This document shows, one piece after another, positions 5,760-7,147 of a DNA stretch of 7,147 bases (positions are counted from its first letter, which is position 1; each line of letters begins with the position of its first letter). The notes beneath the pieces were generated by a model. It was not told the origin of the DNA. It searched no databases and was given only the letters and a program-made list of their open reading frames with translations. The DNA comes from Oscillospiraceae bacterium (GTDB lineage Bacteria; Bacillota; Clostridia; Oscillospirales; Ruminococcaceae). The DNA lies in contig CAAEOA010000281.1 of assembly GCA_900757485.1 (NCBI GenBank), positions 1-7,147 of the forward strand. The letters run 5' to 3'. The translations under genes and the position numbers were made by a program.

Positions 5760-7147
5760 GTGAAAAGAAAGAAAATCTTCTTGGCGATTATGATTGTGGA
5801 AATGATGTTATCCTTTCTTCCGGTTGTCGCACAAGAAATAAACACAGAAGGAGGAAAATGGATGACTTATTATGTGGACAGTTTGAATGGCTCGGATGAC
5901 AATGACGGCTTAACACCGGAAAAAGCATACCAGACGTTAGAACGAATAAATGGAATTACACTTTCTGCTCAGACAAAAGTGCTGCTGAAAGCCGGAAGTG
6001 TCTTTTTCGGCACCTTGGCTCCCGTGCGGGAGGACAGTGAGGGGTTTATTGAATTTAACCGCTATGGCGAAGGACCCAATCCGATTATTAATGGAAACGG
6101 AAATTTTTCAGCAGTTAATTTGAAAAATTTAAGTTATATTAAAATTGCGAATCTTGAGGTGACAAATATTGCATCCAAAGCAAACATAACACGATGCGGC
6201 ATCTATTCGGAATGCGGAGGAGACGACACGAAAGGCGGCAATTTTAAGGAGATTTATCTCAGCAACATTAATGTACACGATATTACGAGTATACACAGCC
6301 GTACCGGCGGCGGAATCGTATTCGATACCAGAAAGTCATTGAATCCGGTTACCTATGAAAATGTATTTATTGAAAATTGCAGAGTCAAAGATACCAACGC
6401 GAACGGAATTACTTTTACTTCTGCTTACAGCAAACGAGTTGGCATTGATTGGGCAGAATTGCCGTATACGCCGTCTAAAAATATTGTAATCCGTGACAAT
6501 TTTGTTTATAACTGCGGCGGAGACGGGATTTTTCAATCCTGCGCCATTGATCCGCTGATTGAACGAAATGTAGTATATGGCTGTTGTTGGGCAGGAGACA
6601 CGGCTTATGCAGGTATCTGGCCGCATAACTCCGCAAATGCGGTTATGCAGTATAATGAGGCATACGGACAGGTGTTGATGGGTGGTGACGCACAAGGATA
6701 CGATGTTGATATTAACTGTGATAATACCTTAGTGCAATACAATTACAGCCATCATAATGACGGCGGGTTTTTACTGATATGCACTTCCGGAGATCAAGGC
6801 GGTTATAACGATGATGTTACGGTAAGATATAATCTGAGTGAAGAGGATAAAGGACAGATATTTACATTGTCCGGTCCGATTACCAATATCAAAATTTATA
6901 ACAACACCGTTTCCTGTCAGCAGCCGCCGGATACGCGCTTGATAGGAATGTATCAGTGGGGAGACAGCGGCGGAGGTCCCAATCACGTAAGCGTGGAGAA
7001 CAACATATTTTCTATGAACGGAACCGGTTTTAATCAGTTTTATCCGGATACGGAATACCAGTTCCGAGGGAATTTGTATTACGGTACTTATAACTTTTCC
7101 AATATTTCAGATGATGAAAAGAAAACGGGGAATCCCGGCTTTGCGGG
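5760..7147 (+). CDS. Right-handed parallel beta-helix protein, putative carbohydrate-active (3' end off the window)
   Basis: The frame is open from the GTG at 5760 to the right edge, giving 462 residues and no stop. The N-terminus KRKKIFLAIMIVEMMLSFLP resembles a signal peptide with possible cleavage after VVA (residue 24), though Glu14 sits in its hydrophobic core. YYVDSLNGSDDNDGLTPEKA (37-56) is the typical opening of secreted beta-helix proteins. RYGEGPNPIINGNG and repeated short strands follow (YIKIANLEVTNI, IYLSNINVHDI, VFIENCRVKDT, IVIRDNFVYNC, PLIERNVVYGC), each roughly one helix coil. Family hallmarks GIWP (285-288), the acidic YDVD (Asp315, Asp317) and NYSHHNDGGF (328-337) recall an uncharacterised group common in Firmicutes and Bacteroidetes. 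Such folds include polysaccharide lyases, pectinases and glycosidases; here the reaction and substrate are unknown, and the Asp pair is only a candidate active site. It follows the operon's terminator and appears to have its own promoter. An internal start at 5862 would remove the signal peptide. Confidence 0.88.
   Translation, partial: MKRKKIFLAIMIVEMMLSFLPVVAQEINTEGGKWMTYYVDSLNGSDDNDGLTPEKAYQTLERINGITLSAQTKVLLKAGSVFFGTLAPVREDSEGFIEFNRYGEGPNPIINGNGNFSAVNLKNLSYIKIANLEVTNIASKANITRCGIYSECGGDDTKGGNFKEIYLSNINVHDITSIHSRTGGGIVFDTRKSLNPVTYENVFIENCRVKDTNANGITFTSAYSKRVGIDWAELPYTPSKNIVIRDNFVYNCGGDGIFQSCAIDPLIERNVVYGCCWAGDTAYAGIWPHNSANAVMQYNEAYGQVLMGGDAQGYDVDINCDNTLVQYNYSHHNDGGFLLICTSGDQGGYNDDVTVRYNLSEEDKGQIFTLSGPITNIKIYNNTVSCQQPPDTRLIGMYQWGDSGGGPNHVSVENNIFSMNGTGFNQFYPDTEYQFRGNLYYGTYNFSNISDDEKKTGNPGFA
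5848..5864 (+). promoter_or_regulatory. Internal Shine-Dalgarno and alternative ATG start in the beta-helix gene
   Basis: AAGGAGG (5848-5854) is followed 7 bases later by an in-frame ATG at 5862-5864 (residue 35 of the full-length product), directly before the conserved TYYVDSLNG. This is a stronger ribosome site than the one serving the GTG at 5760. Starting here would give a protein without a signal peptide that begins exactly at the domain boundary. Confidence 0.55.

Noticed and set aside
6336..6695. Minus-strand open frame of 119 codons
   Set aside because: It lies wholly antisense to the beta-helix gene, shows no recognisable domain or ribosome site, and its composition is what the reverse of that coding frame would give.
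6771..6986. Minus-strand open frame of 71 codons
   Set aside because: Also antisense to the beta-helix coding frame, with no family resemblance.

Overview
The window looks like a carbohydrate-utilisation locus from a low-GC Gram-positive bacterium, most likely a gut or environmental clostridium (Oscillospiraceae/Lachnospiraceae-like). This rests on the AT-rich composition, strong AGGAGG-type ribosome binding sites, GTG starts, a standard genetic code and protein families typical of Firmicutes. Everything supported is on the + strand, and both ends cut through a gene.

Region 1 (1-5592) reads as one transcription unit of four closely packed genes. It starts with the 3' part of a DUF5696-family protein (TIM-barrel-like, glycosidase-like; its start lies off the left edge). 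Two sugar ABC-transporter permeases of the MalF/UgpA and MalG/UgpE types follow (1302-2249 and 2266-3249). The last gene is a large membrane-anchored AraC-type regulator (3268-5592) with an extracytoplasmic sensor region, a degenerate GGDEF-like middle domain and a C-terminal AraC DNA-binding domain. A 14-bp inverted repeat followed by a short T-run, only 5 bases after the regulator, closes the unit. No solute-binding protein or ATPase is present; they must lie elsewhere, for example upstream or as a shared MsmX-type ATPase.

Region 2 (5593-7147) has a short intergenic space with a plausible sigma-A promoter (TTGATA-17-TATATT). It is followed by a gene that stays open to the right edge: a right-handed parallel beta-helix protein with a possible signal peptide and family motifs seen in putative polysaccharide-active proteins. 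It has two plausible starts, a GTG that gives a secreted product and an internal ATG behind a near-perfect Shine-Dalgarno that would give a cytosolic one.

Inferred working model: the beta-helix protein acts on a polysaccharide or glycan, the two permeases form the membrane channel for the released oligosaccharide, and the DUF5696 protein may process it or assist. The membrane-bound AraC protein would sense an extracellular ligand and activate the locus. The substrate cannot be told from the sequence. I see no CRISPR, mobile element, tRNA or rRNA. The most novel aspect is the set of uncharacterised families (DUF5696 and the beta-helix protein) tied to a dedicated transporter and sensor.
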